From Hymenobacter mucosus (GTDB lineage Bacteria > Bacteroidota > Bacteroidia > Cytophagales > Hymenobacteraceae): DNA of 64,000 nt. The stretch covers positions 620,001-684,000 of the forward strand of contig NZ_FZNS01000001.1 of the NCBI RefSeq assembly GCF_900188255.1, given 5' to 3'. Position numbers and translations under genes: made by a program. Positions 18,662 to 28,640 of the stretch are shown one piece after another (within the stretch, counting starts at the first letter, position 1; every line of letters starts with the position of its first letter). The notes beneath the pieces are model-generated. The model was not told the DNA's origin and did not search any database. It was given only the letters and a program-made list of their open reading frames with translations.

Positions 18662-19843
18662 ATGCAAATCAAAGAAGTAGTCATCGTAGCTGCGGTGCGC
18701 ACACCTATCGGCTCATTTGGCGGCAGTTTAGCATCGTTGTCGGCCACGGAGCTGGGAGCTATTGCTATGCGAGGTGCGCTAGAAAAAGCCGGCCTCGATG
18801 GCAAGGAAGTAGATCAAGTAATAATGGGCAATGTTATTTCTGCTAATCTAGGGCAGGCGCCCGCACGCCAAGCCGCGAAGAAGGCAGGCTTGCCCGATAC
18901 CGTGGAGTGCACTACCGTGAACAAGGTATGCGCTTCCGGCACCAAGGCCATTATGTTCGGAGCCCAAGCCATCATGCTTGGGCAGTCGGAGGTAGTGCTG
19001 GCGGGCGGCATGGAAAGCATGTCGAATGTGCCCTACTACCTTGACAAAGCCCGTTTTGGTGCCAAATACGGTCACAGCCAGATGATTGATGGCTTGATGA
19101 AGGATGGCCTCTGGGACCCGTATAACGACTATGCCATGGGCAACGCCGCCGATGCTACGGCGGCGCACTATGGCATTACACGCGAAGAGCAAGATGCCTT
19201 TGCCCAGCAGAGCTACGAGCGGAGCGCCGCCGCTGCTAAGGCAGGCAAGAAAAAGGACGAAATTATTCCGGTAACCATTACGGTGCGTGGTAAGAATATA
19301 GTAGTGGAAGACGACGAGGAGTATACTAAAGCTGACTTCGCCAAATTCGCAACTCTTAAGCCAGCCTTCACCAAGGAGGGCTCTGTAACCGCCGCCAATG
19401 CATCTACGCTGAATGATGGTGCAGCGGCCGTGCTACTCATGAGTCGCGAAAAGGCCGAAGCGCTGGGCATCAAGCCTCTAGCACTTATCCGCGGTTTTGC
19501 CGATGCTGAGCAAGCACCAGAGTGGTTTACTACTACTCCTTCCTTGGCTATTCCGAAGGCCTTGAAGCATGCGGGAGTAGAAGCTTCTGAGGTTGATTTC
19601 TACGAAATAAACGAGGCTTTTTCGGTGGTTTCACTGGCGAACAACAAGCTTCTGAACCTGGAAGGCACTAAGGTAAACGTGTACGGGGGAGCTGTGTCGC
19701 TGGGCCACCCGCTAGGGGCGTCCGGGGCTCGCATTGTAACCACTCTTTTGAACGTGCTCCAAAATGAGGGCGGTAAGATTGGGGTGACGGGCATTTGTAA
19801 CGGCGGCGGCGGCGCGAGCAGCCTCGTTCTTGAGAAGCTCTAA
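18662..19843 (+). CDS. Acetyl-CoA C-acyltransferase (thiolase)
   Basis: 393 residues from the ATG at 18662; upstream in-frame sequence is not thiolase-like, so this start is chosen. Condenses two acyl-CoA or cleaves 3-ketoacyl-CoA. Catalytic residues: Cys90 in NKVCASG, the histidine in GGAVSLGHPLGASG (near 349) and the cysteine in GICNGGGGAS (near 379). NEAFSV is also present. Length and motifs fit acetyl-CoA acetyltransferase (PhaA/AtoB class), so roles in ketone or fatty-acid metabolism are equally possible. Single gene followed by a strong terminator. Confidence 0.93.
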   Translation: MQIKEVVIVAAVRTPIGSFGGSLASLSATELGAIAMRGALEKAGLDGKEVDQVIMGNVISANLGQAPARQAAKKAGLPDTVECTTVNKVCASGTKAIMFGAQAIMLGQSEVVLAGGMESMSNVPYYLDKARFGAKYGHSQMIDGLMKDGLWDPYNDYAMGNAADATAAHYGITREEQDAFAQQSYERSAAAAKAGKKKDEIIPVTITVRGKNIVVEDDEEYTKADFAKFATLKPAFTKEGSVTAANASTLNDGAAAVLLMSREKAEALGIKPLALIRGFADAEQAPEWFTTTPSLAIPKALKHAGVEASEVDFYEINEAFSVVSLANNKLLNLEGTKVNVYGGAVSLGHPLGASGARIVTTLLNVLQNEGGKIGVTGICNGGGGASSLVLEKL

Positions 19844-19884
19844 TTCTTAGCTAGATCTAGCTAGTAATAGTGTTCTAATGCAGT

Positions 19885-19919
19885 AAAAAAGCCTGGTCCT
19901 TAGCGGCCAGGCTTTTTTT
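19885..19919 (+). terminator. Terminator after thiolase
   Basis: AAAAAAGCCTGG / CCAGGCTTTTTTT with a 10-base loop and a T run, about 40 bases after the stop. Confidence 0.9.
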
Positions 19920-20015
19920 GTAGTTGCTGCTGATGGGCACGAAGGTTGCGCATGGTGCAGAGGTAGGCTGGCGCAGTACCCGCACTATCTACCGTAAAGT
20001 TTCGTTCTTGCTCTT

Positions 20016-21479
20016 ATGAAACCACATCTTTTGTTGCTGCCTTTGGGGCTGCTGGCCGCTAGCACGGCCCATGCCCAGAAGCTACGGCGGCTTACTACCT
20101 TCTTCGATTCTACGAACACGCACAAGCGCGAACTATTCTCGGCAGTAGTGGGCGCCGATACGGTCATGCAAGGCCCTTATAAGCGGTTTTACTACTCGGG
20201 CAAGCTGGAAGCCCAAACCCGCTACACCGACGGCAAGCGCGACTCAGCATACGTGGAGTTTCACCCCAATGGTGGGCGGCGCCTGGAAGTAACGTACCAG
20301 CAAGGCGTCCGTCAGGGGCCCTTCAAAACATACTACGACTCAGGCAAAATTGCGCAGGAAGGCTCCTACGAAAACGACCAGCCCAGTGGTACGCTCCGCT
20401 ATTACCATCCTAGTGGGGAAGTAAAGCTGGAAACAACACTCACCAACGGACAACCCGCCGGCACCATCCGGGAACTGTACCCATCGGGCAAGCCTAAGGT
20501 TGAAATTGCTTACCTAAATGGGCAAGCCAGTGGGCCCGTTAAGACCTACTACCCCAACGGGCAACTGCAGAGCGAAGGCACGTTTAACCGAGGACTGCTG
20601 GCGGGCCCTTACAAAACGTATTACGACAACGGCCAGCTGGAGGTAGATGTACAGGCCGACAAAAGCGGCAAGGGGTCTTACCGCAGCTATTACCGCTCCG
20701 GCAAACTACGCACGGAGGGCACCTATGCCCCGGCCAACTTGGTAGGGCGAGCCGTAAAAAACCCACTGGCTGATGACCTCACCAAGCAGGCCAAAAACCT
20801 GGCCGGCGGCACCAGCAACCTCGATGGACCGGCCAAATCCTACTACGAAAGCGGCGCCATTAAGAGCATCCAAACCTACCGCCAAGGTGTGCTAGTGGGT
20901 ACCCAGCAGGATTATTACGAGTCGGGAAAGGTGGAGCAGAAGATAGACTATGCTAACCAGGGCCGAGACCGGAAAATCACGCTGTATTATGAGGATGGCT
21001 TCCCGCGGGAAGAGCAGCAGTATAAAAACAGCCAACCAGTAGGCCTCTGGCGTGCATTTCACCCAGGTGGTAAGCAAGTCCAGAAGCAGGAAACGTACGT
21101 GAACGGCAAACTGGCGGGCGAGCAAATCACCTACTACCCTACCGGAACTGTGCAAAGCAAATTGACCAACGAAAATGGCAAGCCAACTGGTGTAGGTCAG
21201 GAATTTTATCCATCGGGGAAGCTGAAGGCCGAGACTACCTATGTTAAGGGTTTAAAGATGGGCCCCTTCCGTCAGCTGCGCGAAGACGGCACAGCCGAAA
21301 TAGCCGGCGCCTTCCGCAATGGAAAAGAAACTGGCGTGTGGAGCTACTTCGGCCCCGATGGCAAGACAGTTCAGGAAAAGAAGACGTTTCGCAATGGCCA
21401 AGTAGCCGCCCCCGGAGCTGCTCCATCTACCAAGCCCACCCCCGCCCGCAAGCCCACTACTGCGGCAAAGCGCAAGTAG
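20016..21479 (+). CDS. Exported MORN-repeat (YwqK-like) protein
   Basis: 487 residues with a signal peptide ending near residue 20 (ASTAHAQ). About fifteen repeats of roughly 22-24 residues follow, built on the pattern YYxSGKxxxExxYxxGxxxGxxxxY (for example KTYYDSGKIAQEGSYENDQPSG), the MORN_2 repeat found in YwqK-type proteins. The tail is Lys/Pro/Thr-rich. Such proteins are common in Bacteroidota envelopes; the YwqK antitoxin label comes from Bacillus and is not a safe function here. The gene ends just before a very long palindromic terminator. Confidence 0.85.
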   Translation: MKPHLLLLPLGLLAASTAHAQKLRRLTTFFDSTNTHKRELFSAVVGADTVMQGPYKRFYYSGKLEAQTRYTDGKRDSAYVEFHPNGGRRLEVTYQQGVRQGPFKTYYDSGKIAQEGSYENDQPSGTLRYYHPSGEVKLETTLTNGQPAGTIRELYPSGKPKVEIAYLNGQASGPVKTYYPNGQLQSEGTFNRGLLAGPYKTYYDNGQLEVDVQADKSGKGSYRSYYRSGKLRTEGTYAPANLVGRAVKNPLADDLTKQAKNLAGGTSNLDGPAKSYYESGAIKSIQTYRQGVLVGTQQDYYESGKVEQKIDYANQGRDRKITLYYEDGFPREEQQYKNSQPVGLWRAFHPGGKQVQKQETYVNGKLAGEQITYYPTGTVQSKLTNENGKPTGVGQEFYPSGKLKAETTYVKGLKMGPFRQLREDGTAEIAGAFRNGKETGVWSYFGPDGKTVQEKKTFRNGQVAAPGAAPSTKPTPARKPTTAAKRK

Positions 21480-21551
21480 CGAACAGAAGGTAAAACCAGA
21501 GCTGGCGCGAGTAGATACGCTGCTCCTACCAGCACTCAGCCTCCTCGTTTC

Positions 21552-21625
21552 CCAGCCCAAATAGCAAGCGTAGCTTCCCGTTGGTAGTACTGCCAACGGG
21601 AAGCTACGCTTGCTATTTGGGCTGG
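21552..21625. terminator. Bidirectional terminator with 33-base perfect arms
   Basis: The arms at 21552-21584 and 21593-21625 are exact complements, with an 8-base loop TAGTACTG. It lies between the convergent MORN gene and the histidine kinase gene. There is no long T run, but position and stability suggest termination from both sides. Confidence 0.7.
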
Positions 21626-21654
21626 TTGGCGGAGCGAAGCACAAGCCAGCCTGG

Positions 21655-22953
21655 TTAGAACAGAATTGAAAATGCTGTACGGCCATTCTCCTGAGTTTCG
21701 AGTCGGAAAGTGAAATCGTGCTGCAGTAGAATGTCGCGGATAAGGGTAAGGCCGATGCCCTGACCATCGCGCTTGGTGCTGAAAAAGGGCGTAAACAGGC
21801 GTTGCTGCACCTCGGGTGCAATACCAGGTCCGTTGTTTTCGATGCACAGCCTGGCAGGCGTGTTGGTAGTACGCACCCAAACGGTACCATCCTCCCCAAT
21901 GGCTTCGAGGGCGTTTTTGCAGATATTGAGCACAGCCTGCTCCAATTGTAAGGGGTCTAGCAGCACTACCAGCGGGGTAGGCGCTAGCTCCCACTGCCAT
22001 TGAATGCGGCGACGCTCTGCTTGCACTTGCAGCAGGCGGGCAGTGGCGCGCAGCATTTCGTGCACATCAGTGGGCTGCCGTTGCGGCAATGGCAGGCGCA
22101 CTAGGTTGGCGAAGCCAGCCATAAAGTTGGCCAAGTGAGTATTGCGGCCAATGGAAACGTCTAGGGCTTCCGTGAAATCAGGCTGGTCTTCTGCTTGCAG
22201 TTGGGGCGTGTAGTAATGGAAGCTCTGTAGGATAGAATTGATGGCGCCAATGGAGTTGTTGATTTCGTGCGACATCATGCGGATCAGCTTTTCGTAGGCT
22301 TGCTTTTCCTGCCGAATTAGATCCTGAGTTAACTCTTCCAGCAGAATAAACCGCCGCGTGAACCCCCGGTCTATGAAATGCGAACAGTGGGCCCGGTACG
22401 TTTGAATACCCGATAGCTGTACTACGTGGGGCGCTTGCTCCGAGAGGTTGGCGAGGGCTGTGCCCCAATGGCCTGGTAGCTGAGCGGGTTGCTGGCCTAG
22501 AATGGCGGTGGCTGAGAGACCAAGTATGCGCTCAGCGGCGGGGTTTGTGCCCTCAATTCGGCCATCGAAGGAAAGTAGGAGTACACCTGCCGGCGAGGCC
22601 TGAATAAGACTTTCGAGCAGAAAACTCTTTTCGTGCTGCGTAATCCGCTCCTTCCGCAATTCCTCAATCATGTGGTTGTACACGTGAATGAGCTGATCCA
22701 TCTCGCGCTGGCCTACGGGCACAAATTTCATAGAGAAGTCTTTGGCCCGAATTGCCTCAGTACCGGCTGCTATCAGATGAAACGGCCGCACAAATCCCTT
22801 GTATAGCTGCACCGTCAGCAGGATGCTGATAAGCAGCAGCACCTCTAGACCCACAAACAGCGGCGCGTTGTGGCGCATCACTTGCGCCGCCAGTACAATG
22901 AGCACTGCGTGAATGATGACGGCAAACAGGATAAACTTAAGACGCAGGCTCAT
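21655..22953 (-). CDS. Sensor histidine kinase (NtrY/NtrB type)
   Basis: 432 residues. Two membrane segments (about 6-24 and 30-48) with almost no periplasmic loop, a HAMP-like linker (FVRPFHLIAAGTEAIRAKDF), a PAS domain (about 110-190), then the dimerisation/phosphoacceptor helix with MMSHEINNSIG (His near 230). The HATPase domain has N box NICKNALEAI, G1 ENNGPGI and G2 GQGIGLTL. It ends the six-gene operon and is the evident partner of the NtrC-type regulator 37 bases upstream. The tiny sensor loop suggests a membrane or cytoplasmic signal. Confidence 0.93.
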   Translation of the reverse strand: MSLRLKFILFAVIIHAVLIVLAAQVMRHNAPLFVGLEVLLLISILLTVQLYKGFVRPFHLIAAGTEAIRAKDFSMKFVPVGQREMDQLIHVYNHMIEELRKERITQHEKSFLLESLIQASPAGVLLLSFDGRIEGTNPAAERILGLSATAILGQQPAQLPGHWGTALANLSEQAPHVVQLSGIQTYRAHCSHFIDRGFTRRFILLEELTQDLIRQEKQAYEKLIRMMSHEINNSIGAINSILQSFHYYTPQLQAEDQPDFTEALDVSIGRNTHLANFMAGFANLVRLPLPQRQPTDVHEMLRATARLLQVQAERRRIQWQWELAPTPLVVLLDPLQLEQAVLNICKNALEAIGEDGTVWVRTTNTPARLCIENNGPGIAPEVQQRLFTPFFSTKRDGQGIGLTLIRDILLQHDFTFRLETQENGRTAFSILF

Positions 22954-22990
22954 GTGAAGCAGGTAATCGAGTTACAGAGCCAAAAGCTAC

Positions 22991-24373
22991 CTATTCTGCA
23001 TCGAACGGAATGGCATACTTCTCCAATCGGCGGTAGAGGGCCCCACGGCTGAGGCCCAGGGCTTTTGCTACGCGGCTGATGTTGCCGCCGTAGTGCTCCA
23101 GAGTCCGCCGAATCATTTGGGCTTCAAGCTCATCGAGGGTCATGGTACCAGGCTCGGGTAGCTCGCCCGCCTCAGAGGCGCGCACGAGGGGCCGCTGGAA
23201 TTGGGCTTGAAAGTCTTCGGGGCCGAGCTCGTCTTTGCCAGACACCAGCACGGCGCGCTCCACTAGGTTTTTTAGCTCTCGGATGTTGCCTGGCAGGGGC
23301 TGCTCCTGCAACCAGTGTTGGGCCCGCGTACCTACTTTCAGGGCGGGCCGGTTGTAAGTAGCACGCAACCCGTCCACGAAGTGCTGCACAAGCAGTGGAA
23401 TGTCCTGGGGTCGCTCGCGCAGGGCGGGTAGGCGCACCGTAATCAGGTTGATGCGGTAAAACAAATCCTCGCGAAAACGGCCCTGCTGCACCATCTCGGC
23501 CAGGTTGCGGTTGGTGGCACAAATCACCCGAATGTCGAGGCGGCGGGGCTTGCTGTCGCCCAGCACCTCGTAGGTGCGGTCTTGCAGCACACGCAGCAGC
23601 TTCACTTGGCTACCCAGGTCCAGCTCCCCTATCTCATCCAGAAAAATGGTGCCGCCATTGGCTAGCTCAAAGCGCCCCACACGGTCGGTTTTCGCATCGG
23701 TGAAGGCGCCGCGGCGGTGCCCAAACATTTCACTCTCGAACAAGGAGGCTGAAATACCGCCTAGGTTTACTTTCACAAAGGGCTGCCGCCGACGCTGGCT
23801 GTTGTGGTGCACAGCCTCGGCAATTAGCTCCTTACCCGTTCCCGATTCGCCTTCAATGAGTACCGAAGCATCAGTAGCGGCTACCTGGCCCACGTTGCGC
23901 AGCACGTGCAGGAGGCGCGCATCCTGACCCACAATATCCCGGAAATTATACTGCTTATCTAGTTGGCGGCGACTGAGGGCGGCCGGGTCGGCGTCGGATT
24001 CTGCTTCGTGCAGGCTCAGGATAGTGCGGATAGTTTGGAGCAGGGCGTCGTTGTTCCAGGGCTTGGTAACAAACTCAGCTGCTCCCGCCTTCATGCCTTC
24101 TACGGCCAGCGTGATAGAGCCCCAGCCCGTAATCAGTACCACTGGCAAGGCCGGGCGCAACTGCTTTACCTGGCCCAGCAGGTCTAAGCCATCTCGGCCC
24201 GACGTATCCAGAGAATAGTTCATATCCATCAGCACGAGGCGGGGCTGCTTTTCACGCACGGCATGCAAGGCCTCGGCCGGGGTAGCTACTGCTTCTACCA
24301 CGTAGCCGTGTTGCTTGAGAAGCAACCGCAAAGAAGTGCGAACGGCTACATCATCGTCAATAATCAGTATCAT
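22991..24373 (-). CDS. Sigma-54-dependent response regulator (NtrC family)
   Basis: 460 residues: receiver domain (1-120, phosphoacceptor Asp50 in LVLMDMNYS), AAA+ domain with Walker A GESGTGKE (near 175), the sigma-54 contact loop as GAFTDA (usually GAFTGA), Walker B GGTIFLDEIGEL and arginine-finger region FREDLFYRIN. A Fis-type helix-turn-helix follows (GGNISRVAKALGLSRGALYRRLEKY, last 35 residues). It would activate sigma-54 promoters when phosphorylated by the kinase encoded next. Probable targets are the two sigma-54-like sites at 28384-28400 and 33458-33474, whose upstream repeats are the likely binding sites. Since the first lies before its own operon, positive feedback is expected. Confidence 0.95.
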   Translation of the reverse strand: MILIIDDDVAVRTSLRLLLKQHGYVVEAVATPAEALHAVREKQPRLVLMDMNYSLDTSGRDGLDLLGQVKQLRPALPVVLITGWGSITLAVEGMKAGAAEFVTKPWNNDALLQTIRTILSLHEAESDADPAALSRRQLDKQYNFRDIVGQDARLLHVLRNVGQVAATDASVLIEGESGTGKELIAEAVHHNSQRRRQPFVKVNLGGISASLFESEMFGHRRGAFTDAKTDRVGRFELANGGTIFLDEIGELDLGSQVKLLRVLQDRTYEVLGDSKPRRLDIRVICATNRNLAEMVQQGRFREDLFYRINLITVRLPALRERPQDIPLLVQHFVDGLRATYNRPALKVGTRAQHWLQEQPLPGNIRELKNLVERAVLVSGKDELGPEDFQAQFQRPLVRASEAGELPEPGTMTLDELEAQMIRRTLEHYGGNISRVAKALGLSRGALYRRLEKYAIPFDAE

Positions 24374-24421
24374 AGCGTGGGCGAAGGACGGAAATTGAAC
24401 GCGAAGGACAATGCCTCCACC

Positions 24422-25615
24422 CTACTCTTCGCGCAAGGCTACGGCGGGCTGAATAGTCGAGGCCATACGGCTGGGATACAGGGCGCACAGGGCCGTGAGC
24501 ACGTAGATCAGCATGGAGGCCAGAGCCATACCGGCCAGGTACACGGGTAGCTTAATGCTCATTACGCCCAGTAGCGGAAACTGCGCCGCTACCAGCAGCC
24601 CGAAAGCCAGTCCGAACGTGGTAACGACCATTACCTCACCCAGAAATTGCGCGCTGATGCGGCTGCCAGTGGCGCCAATGGCCCGGCGCAGCCCGATTTC
24701 GGCGCGGCGCTGGCTGATATTGTACCACAGTACCCCAAACAGCCCCAGGGCCACGTTGAAAATCAGGAAGCTGCATACCAGCACCATACCACCCATGGGG
24801 GCCAGCGCATACTTCATACGAGTGGTGCGCTGCTCACGCAGGGTAGTAACGGCAGATTTCCAGCCACCCGTCACGGCCGCTATTTCTTTGGTGATGCGCT
24901 GCTCTAGCTCGGCGGTGGCGGTAGGCTGCACCCGAATCAGCAACCGGGGCCGGTCGAAGTTGGTGGTGTCGTTAGGGTCTACTAAGGTTTTGCTGCGTTG
25001 AAAAACGGCCGGCTGTAGTTCCTGAAATTCGCCCCGGCCGCGGTAAGACGACGCCAATACGCCTATCACCTGGTATTCGTCGTTGTCTGAATCACGAATG
25101 ATTTTGCCAACGGCCGACTCGTTGGGAAACAAGGCTTGGCGCATTTCTTTGGAGATGACGAGCGGTGAACGGGCAGCCGCTTCGTCGTGCCGGTTAAACC
25201 AGCGGCCTTCCGCCAGCTCTAGGCTCAGCACGTCCTGCATATCATCGCCAGCAGTGTAGAAGTCGCTGTTGGTTGACTTGGTACCGGCTTTAAAGTCGGT
25301 GCTACTGTCGCTGAATGAGAACGGCGTATTGGAGTAGGTAGACGCTACACTACGGACACCGGGCACGGATTTGAGGTGCTGAATCAGGCGCTGAAACGTG
25401 GCGTCCTGCCGGCTGATGGGCTGACCGTTGGGGTCCATATCTACCTGCCACACATACTCGTAGGTGTAGCCTAGCGGGGCCGTGTACTTACGGTAGTTGT
25501 CAACCAGTAGGCTGCCCAGCACGAACAGCACCACGAAGGCAAAGAATATTTCGGTAACCAGCAGGAAATTAGCCCGTTTGCGGTTCCAAATCAAAGTAAA
25601 CAGGTGGCGTATCAT
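24422..25615 (-). CDS. ABC transporter permease (MacB/FtsX type)
   Basis: 397 residues. One N-terminal membrane helix (about 18-40), a large periplasmic MacB_PCD-like domain (about 45-270), and three C-terminal helices forming an FtsX domain (about 280-390) with the GLRRAIGATGSRISAQFL block. Second of two related permeases in the operon, 25 bases after the first. With the ATPase at 27552-28301 they would form a type VII ABC exporter or mechanotransmission complex working with the adaptor and TolC. The ATPase is a separate gene, unlike E. coli MacB. Confidence 0.92.
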   Translation of the reverse strand: MIRHLFTLIWNRKRANFLLVTEIFFAFVVLFVLGSLLVDNYRKYTAPLGYTYEYVWQVDMDPNGQPISRQDATFQRLIQHLKSVPGVRSVASTYSNTPFSFSDSSTDFKAGTKSTNSDFYTAGDDMQDVLSLELAEGRWFNRHDEAAARSPLVISKEMRQALFPNESAVGKIIRDSDNDEYQVIGVLASSYRGRGEFQELQPAVFQRSKTLVDPNDTTNFDRPRLLIRVQPTATAELEQRITKEIAAVTGGWKSAVTTLREQRTTRMKYALAPMGGMVLVCSFLIFNVALGLFGVLWYNISQRRAEIGLRRAIGATGSRISAQFLGEVMVVTTFGLAFGLLVAAQFPLLGVMSIKLPVYLAGMALASMLIYVLTALCALYPSRMASTIQPAVALREE

Positions 25616-25640
25616 GGGATTGGGAGAGCAAAAGTGAAAA

Positions 25641-26891
25641 CTAGTTACGGCCGCCTTTCAGGGCTTGCACAGCCTGAAGCTTCGACATTTTGTAGGCCGG
25701 GTACACGCCCGACAGCACCCCGAACAGCAAGCTCAGTAGCAGCCCACCCGCGAAAATGCGGGGATTGAGCGTGAGCGTGGTGTAAGGGATGAAGCCGCTG
25801 CTATCAATTAGGTGCAGCACCACGCTGGCCAGCACCAGGCCTAACACCCCGCCCAGCAAGGTCAGAAACACATTCTCCACCAGAAACTGCCGGATGAGCG
25901 TGCCCGAAGTAGCCCCGAAGGCCTTCCGCACCCCGATTTCTGAGGAGCGCTCCAGAATACGGCTCACGTTGACGTTGATGAGGTTGAGTGCCGGCAGCAG
26001 CATGAACAACAACGTGACGAGGGCCACTTTGCCCATCAGATCGGCCACCCCGTCGTCGGGCTTGCTGTTGTTGTTGAACCAGCGCACCGTGGAGGACAGC
26101 AGCGTGCCGGCGTACACGTGCACTTTTGCATGCTTCTTGGGGTCGGGCACGGGCACCTGGTCTACTACTCGGTTGAACTCGGCCTGAATGGCGGGCAGGT
26201 CGGCAGGGGTGCGGGCTTGCAAAATGGCCATACAGTCGCCGAAGTAGCTGGGGTCTTTGGCATCTTGGGTGCTGGTGCTGATGGGCGCCCACATGTCGGC
26301 GTAGGAGTTGAAGCGTATGCCGGGCACATCCTTCACCACTCCTATCACCTGATAGCGTATCCGGTCGGTTTCAATGGTTTTGCCCAGCACGCTGCTGATC
26401 GTGCCGAAGTAAGCGCGGCAGGTTCGCTCGTTGATAACGGCCACGTGGGCTCCGCTTTGCACTTCGCTCAGGGTATAGGGGCGACCTTCTACAAAGTCGA
26501 AATCCAGCACTTGCCAAAACTGGCCGTCGGTGTATTTCAAATCCACATCCAGCTTCTGATTGCCCACATAGGCAGCGGTAGAACTGAAATACGTGCTGAT
26601 GGAAACAACTTCCGGCGTTTTGAGTGGCCGCACATAGCGCTCCAGGAAGCTGTAGCTGATAGTGCCGTTATTGGTGCCGTTGTCGTTCTTGAAAGATATC
26701 GTTGCGCGGTTGACGAATAGCAGCCGGTCCACTTTCTTTTCGGGCGTGTGAGGGCCCACAGTGTGGTCGTAGAAAGCATACACCACCAGCAGAATCATCA
26801 GCGTGAAGCTGATACCAAACAGGCTGATGAAGGTGAAGAACTTGCGGCGCAGCAAGACTTTCCAGGCAATTTTTAGATAGCTAAGCAACAT
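25641..26891 (-). CDS. ABC transporter permease (MacB/FtsX type)
   Basis: 416 residues with the same layout as its neighbour: N-terminal helix (about 18-40), periplasmic MacB_PCD-like domain, then three helices with EIGVRKAFGATSGTLIRQFLVENVFLTLL. Its start overlaps the end of the sigma-factor gene by 11 bases, so the two are probably translationally coupled. The two permeases differ in sequence and probably form a heterodimer. Confidence 0.92.
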   Translation of the reverse strand: MLLSYLKIAWKVLLRRKFFTFISLFGISFTLMILLVVYAFYDHTVGPHTPEKKVDRLLFVNRATISFKNDNGTNNGTISYSFLERYVRPLKTPEVVSISTYFSSTAAYVGNQKLDVDLKYTDGQFWQVLDFDFVEGRPYTLSEVQSGAHVAVINERTCRAYFGTISSVLGKTIETDRIRYQVIGVVKDVPGIRFNSYADMWAPISTSTQDAKDPSYFGDCMAILQARTPADLPAIQAEFNRVVDQVPVPDPKKHAKVHVYAGTLLSSTVRWFNNNSKPDDGVADLMGKVALVTLLFMLLPALNLINVNVSRILERSSEIGVRKAFGATSGTLIRQFLVENVFLTLLGGVLGLVLASVVLHLIDSSGFIPYTTLTLNPRIFAGGLLLSLLFGVLSGVYPAYKMSKLQAVQALKGGRN

Positions 26892-27471
26892 GAGCGTAGG
26901 TAGTAGAGGAAGAGGAGTAGGAATAGTGCAGGGCCATCACCCGCCGCTGAAGCACCGCGCGCGCCTTGCTGAGTTGCGACTTGCTGGTGCCTTCTGAAAT
27001 CCCCAAGAGAGCCGCCACCTCGGGGTGAGTGTAGCCCTCCAGGGCGCAGAGGTTGAACACCACGCGGTAGCCAGCGGGCAACTCCTGCACGAGTTGTAGT
27101 AGGTCCGCGGCTTGCAGTTCCACGTCGGCCGTGGGCAAACTGGTGGCCAGGTAGCTAGTGGGGCAGTCGTCAATGCAGATTGTGAGCGACTCCCGGCGGC
27201 GCAGGCAGTTTAGGGCTTCGTGCACCATAATGCGGCGCACCCACCCTTCTAGGCTACCCTTGCCCTCAAACTGGTGGAGGCTGCGAAAAACCTTCACAAA
27301 CCCACGGGCCAGCACATCTTCCGCTTCGAACTTATGCCGCACGTAGCGCAGGCATAGGGCCAACATTTTAGAAGCGAAGCGGGAGTACAACTGCTCCTGG
27401 GCGGCGGCATTTTGGCGGCGGCAAGCAGCTACCAATTCAGCGTCCGTAAGTGGGAGGGCAAGCGACTTCAT
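26881..27471 (-). CDS. ECF-type RNA polymerase sigma factor
   Basis: 196 residues from the ATG at 27471; an ATG at 27507 would add twelve residues. Region 2 is seen in LYSRFASKMLALCLRYV, the DVLARGFVKVFRSLHQFEGKGSLEGWVRRI stretch and HEALNCLRRRE. Region 4 is ELPAGYRVVFNLCALEGYTHPEVAALLGISEGTSKSQLSKAR. No anti-sigma gene follows; the next gene, overlapping by 11 bases, is a transporter permease. It is the second gene of the sigma-54-controlled operon, an unusual setting in which one alternative sigma factor may control synthesis of another. Target promoters unknown. Confidence 0.92.
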   Translation of the reverse strand: MKSLALPLTDAELVAACRRQNAAAQEQLYSRFASKMLALCLRYVRHKFEAEDVLARGFVKVFRSLHQFEGKGSLEGWVRRIMVHEALNCLRRRESLTICIDDCPTSYLATSLPTADVELQAADLLQLVQELPAGYRVVFNLCALEGYTHPEVAALLGISEGTSKSQLSKARAVLQRRVMALHYSYSSSSTTYAHVA

Positions 27472-27551
27472 AGGGGGAGCGTGTAGCGCGAAGCGCGGGT
27501 TACACATGGTGGTTGTAAGTCAACTGGGCGTTCGGCAAGCGGCAAGGGGAA

Positions 27552-28301
<750 letters not shown>

Positions 28302-28383
28302 GAGAGTATAGAGCAGGGATGGGAAGAGTGACGAAGAAGGGTGTCCGGTTTCGAGCAGCTGAGTACCGGGTTCTCTGTAGTAT

Positions 28384-28400
28384 AGCCAAGCGCCATGCCA
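28384..28400 (-). promoter_or_regulatory. Sigma-54-like -24/-12 promoter of the ATPase operon
   Basis: The minus strand reads TGGCATGGCGCTTGGCT. This aligns with the sigma-54 consensus TGGCAC-N5-TTGC with exact spacing; the only strong deviation is G for C after TTG. A near-identical element (TGGCATGGGGCTTGGCT) precedes the adaptor-TolC operon. Confidence 0.7.
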
Positions 28401-28465
28401 TGTTTTTATCACATTGAATTACAGTATCTTATATCAATAATAAGATTTACACTAACTAGAAATAT

Positions 28466-28496
28466 TGTCCAAAAATGGACACTGTGTTCGGTAATA
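28466..28496 (-). promoter_or_regulatory. Upstream activator site of the ATPase operon
   Basis: Inverted repeat TGTCCA-AAAA-TGGACA (28466-28481), then TGTTCGGTAATA at 28485-28496. It lies 66 bases upstream of the sigma-54-like element, the same distance as at the sister site near 33540. Probable binding site of the NtrC-type regulator. Confidence 0.7.
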
Positions 28497-28640
28497 AATG
28501 GTCGAGTGTACGCTTTTCATCTTTTGCAGACTTGTGGTATGTAGCCCAGGAATGGGTTTCGCACAACCATAAGTCCTAGCCAAACTTTCTGGCCCTCGTC
28601 GGGTTGCTCATGCTTTGAATTCTACAAGCCATTTGCTGCC

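Noticed and set aside
28302..28412. Longer N-terminus for the ABC ATPase starting at 28412
   Set aside because: It would include the sigma-54-like promoter at 28384-28400; the internal ATG at 28301 fits the family better.
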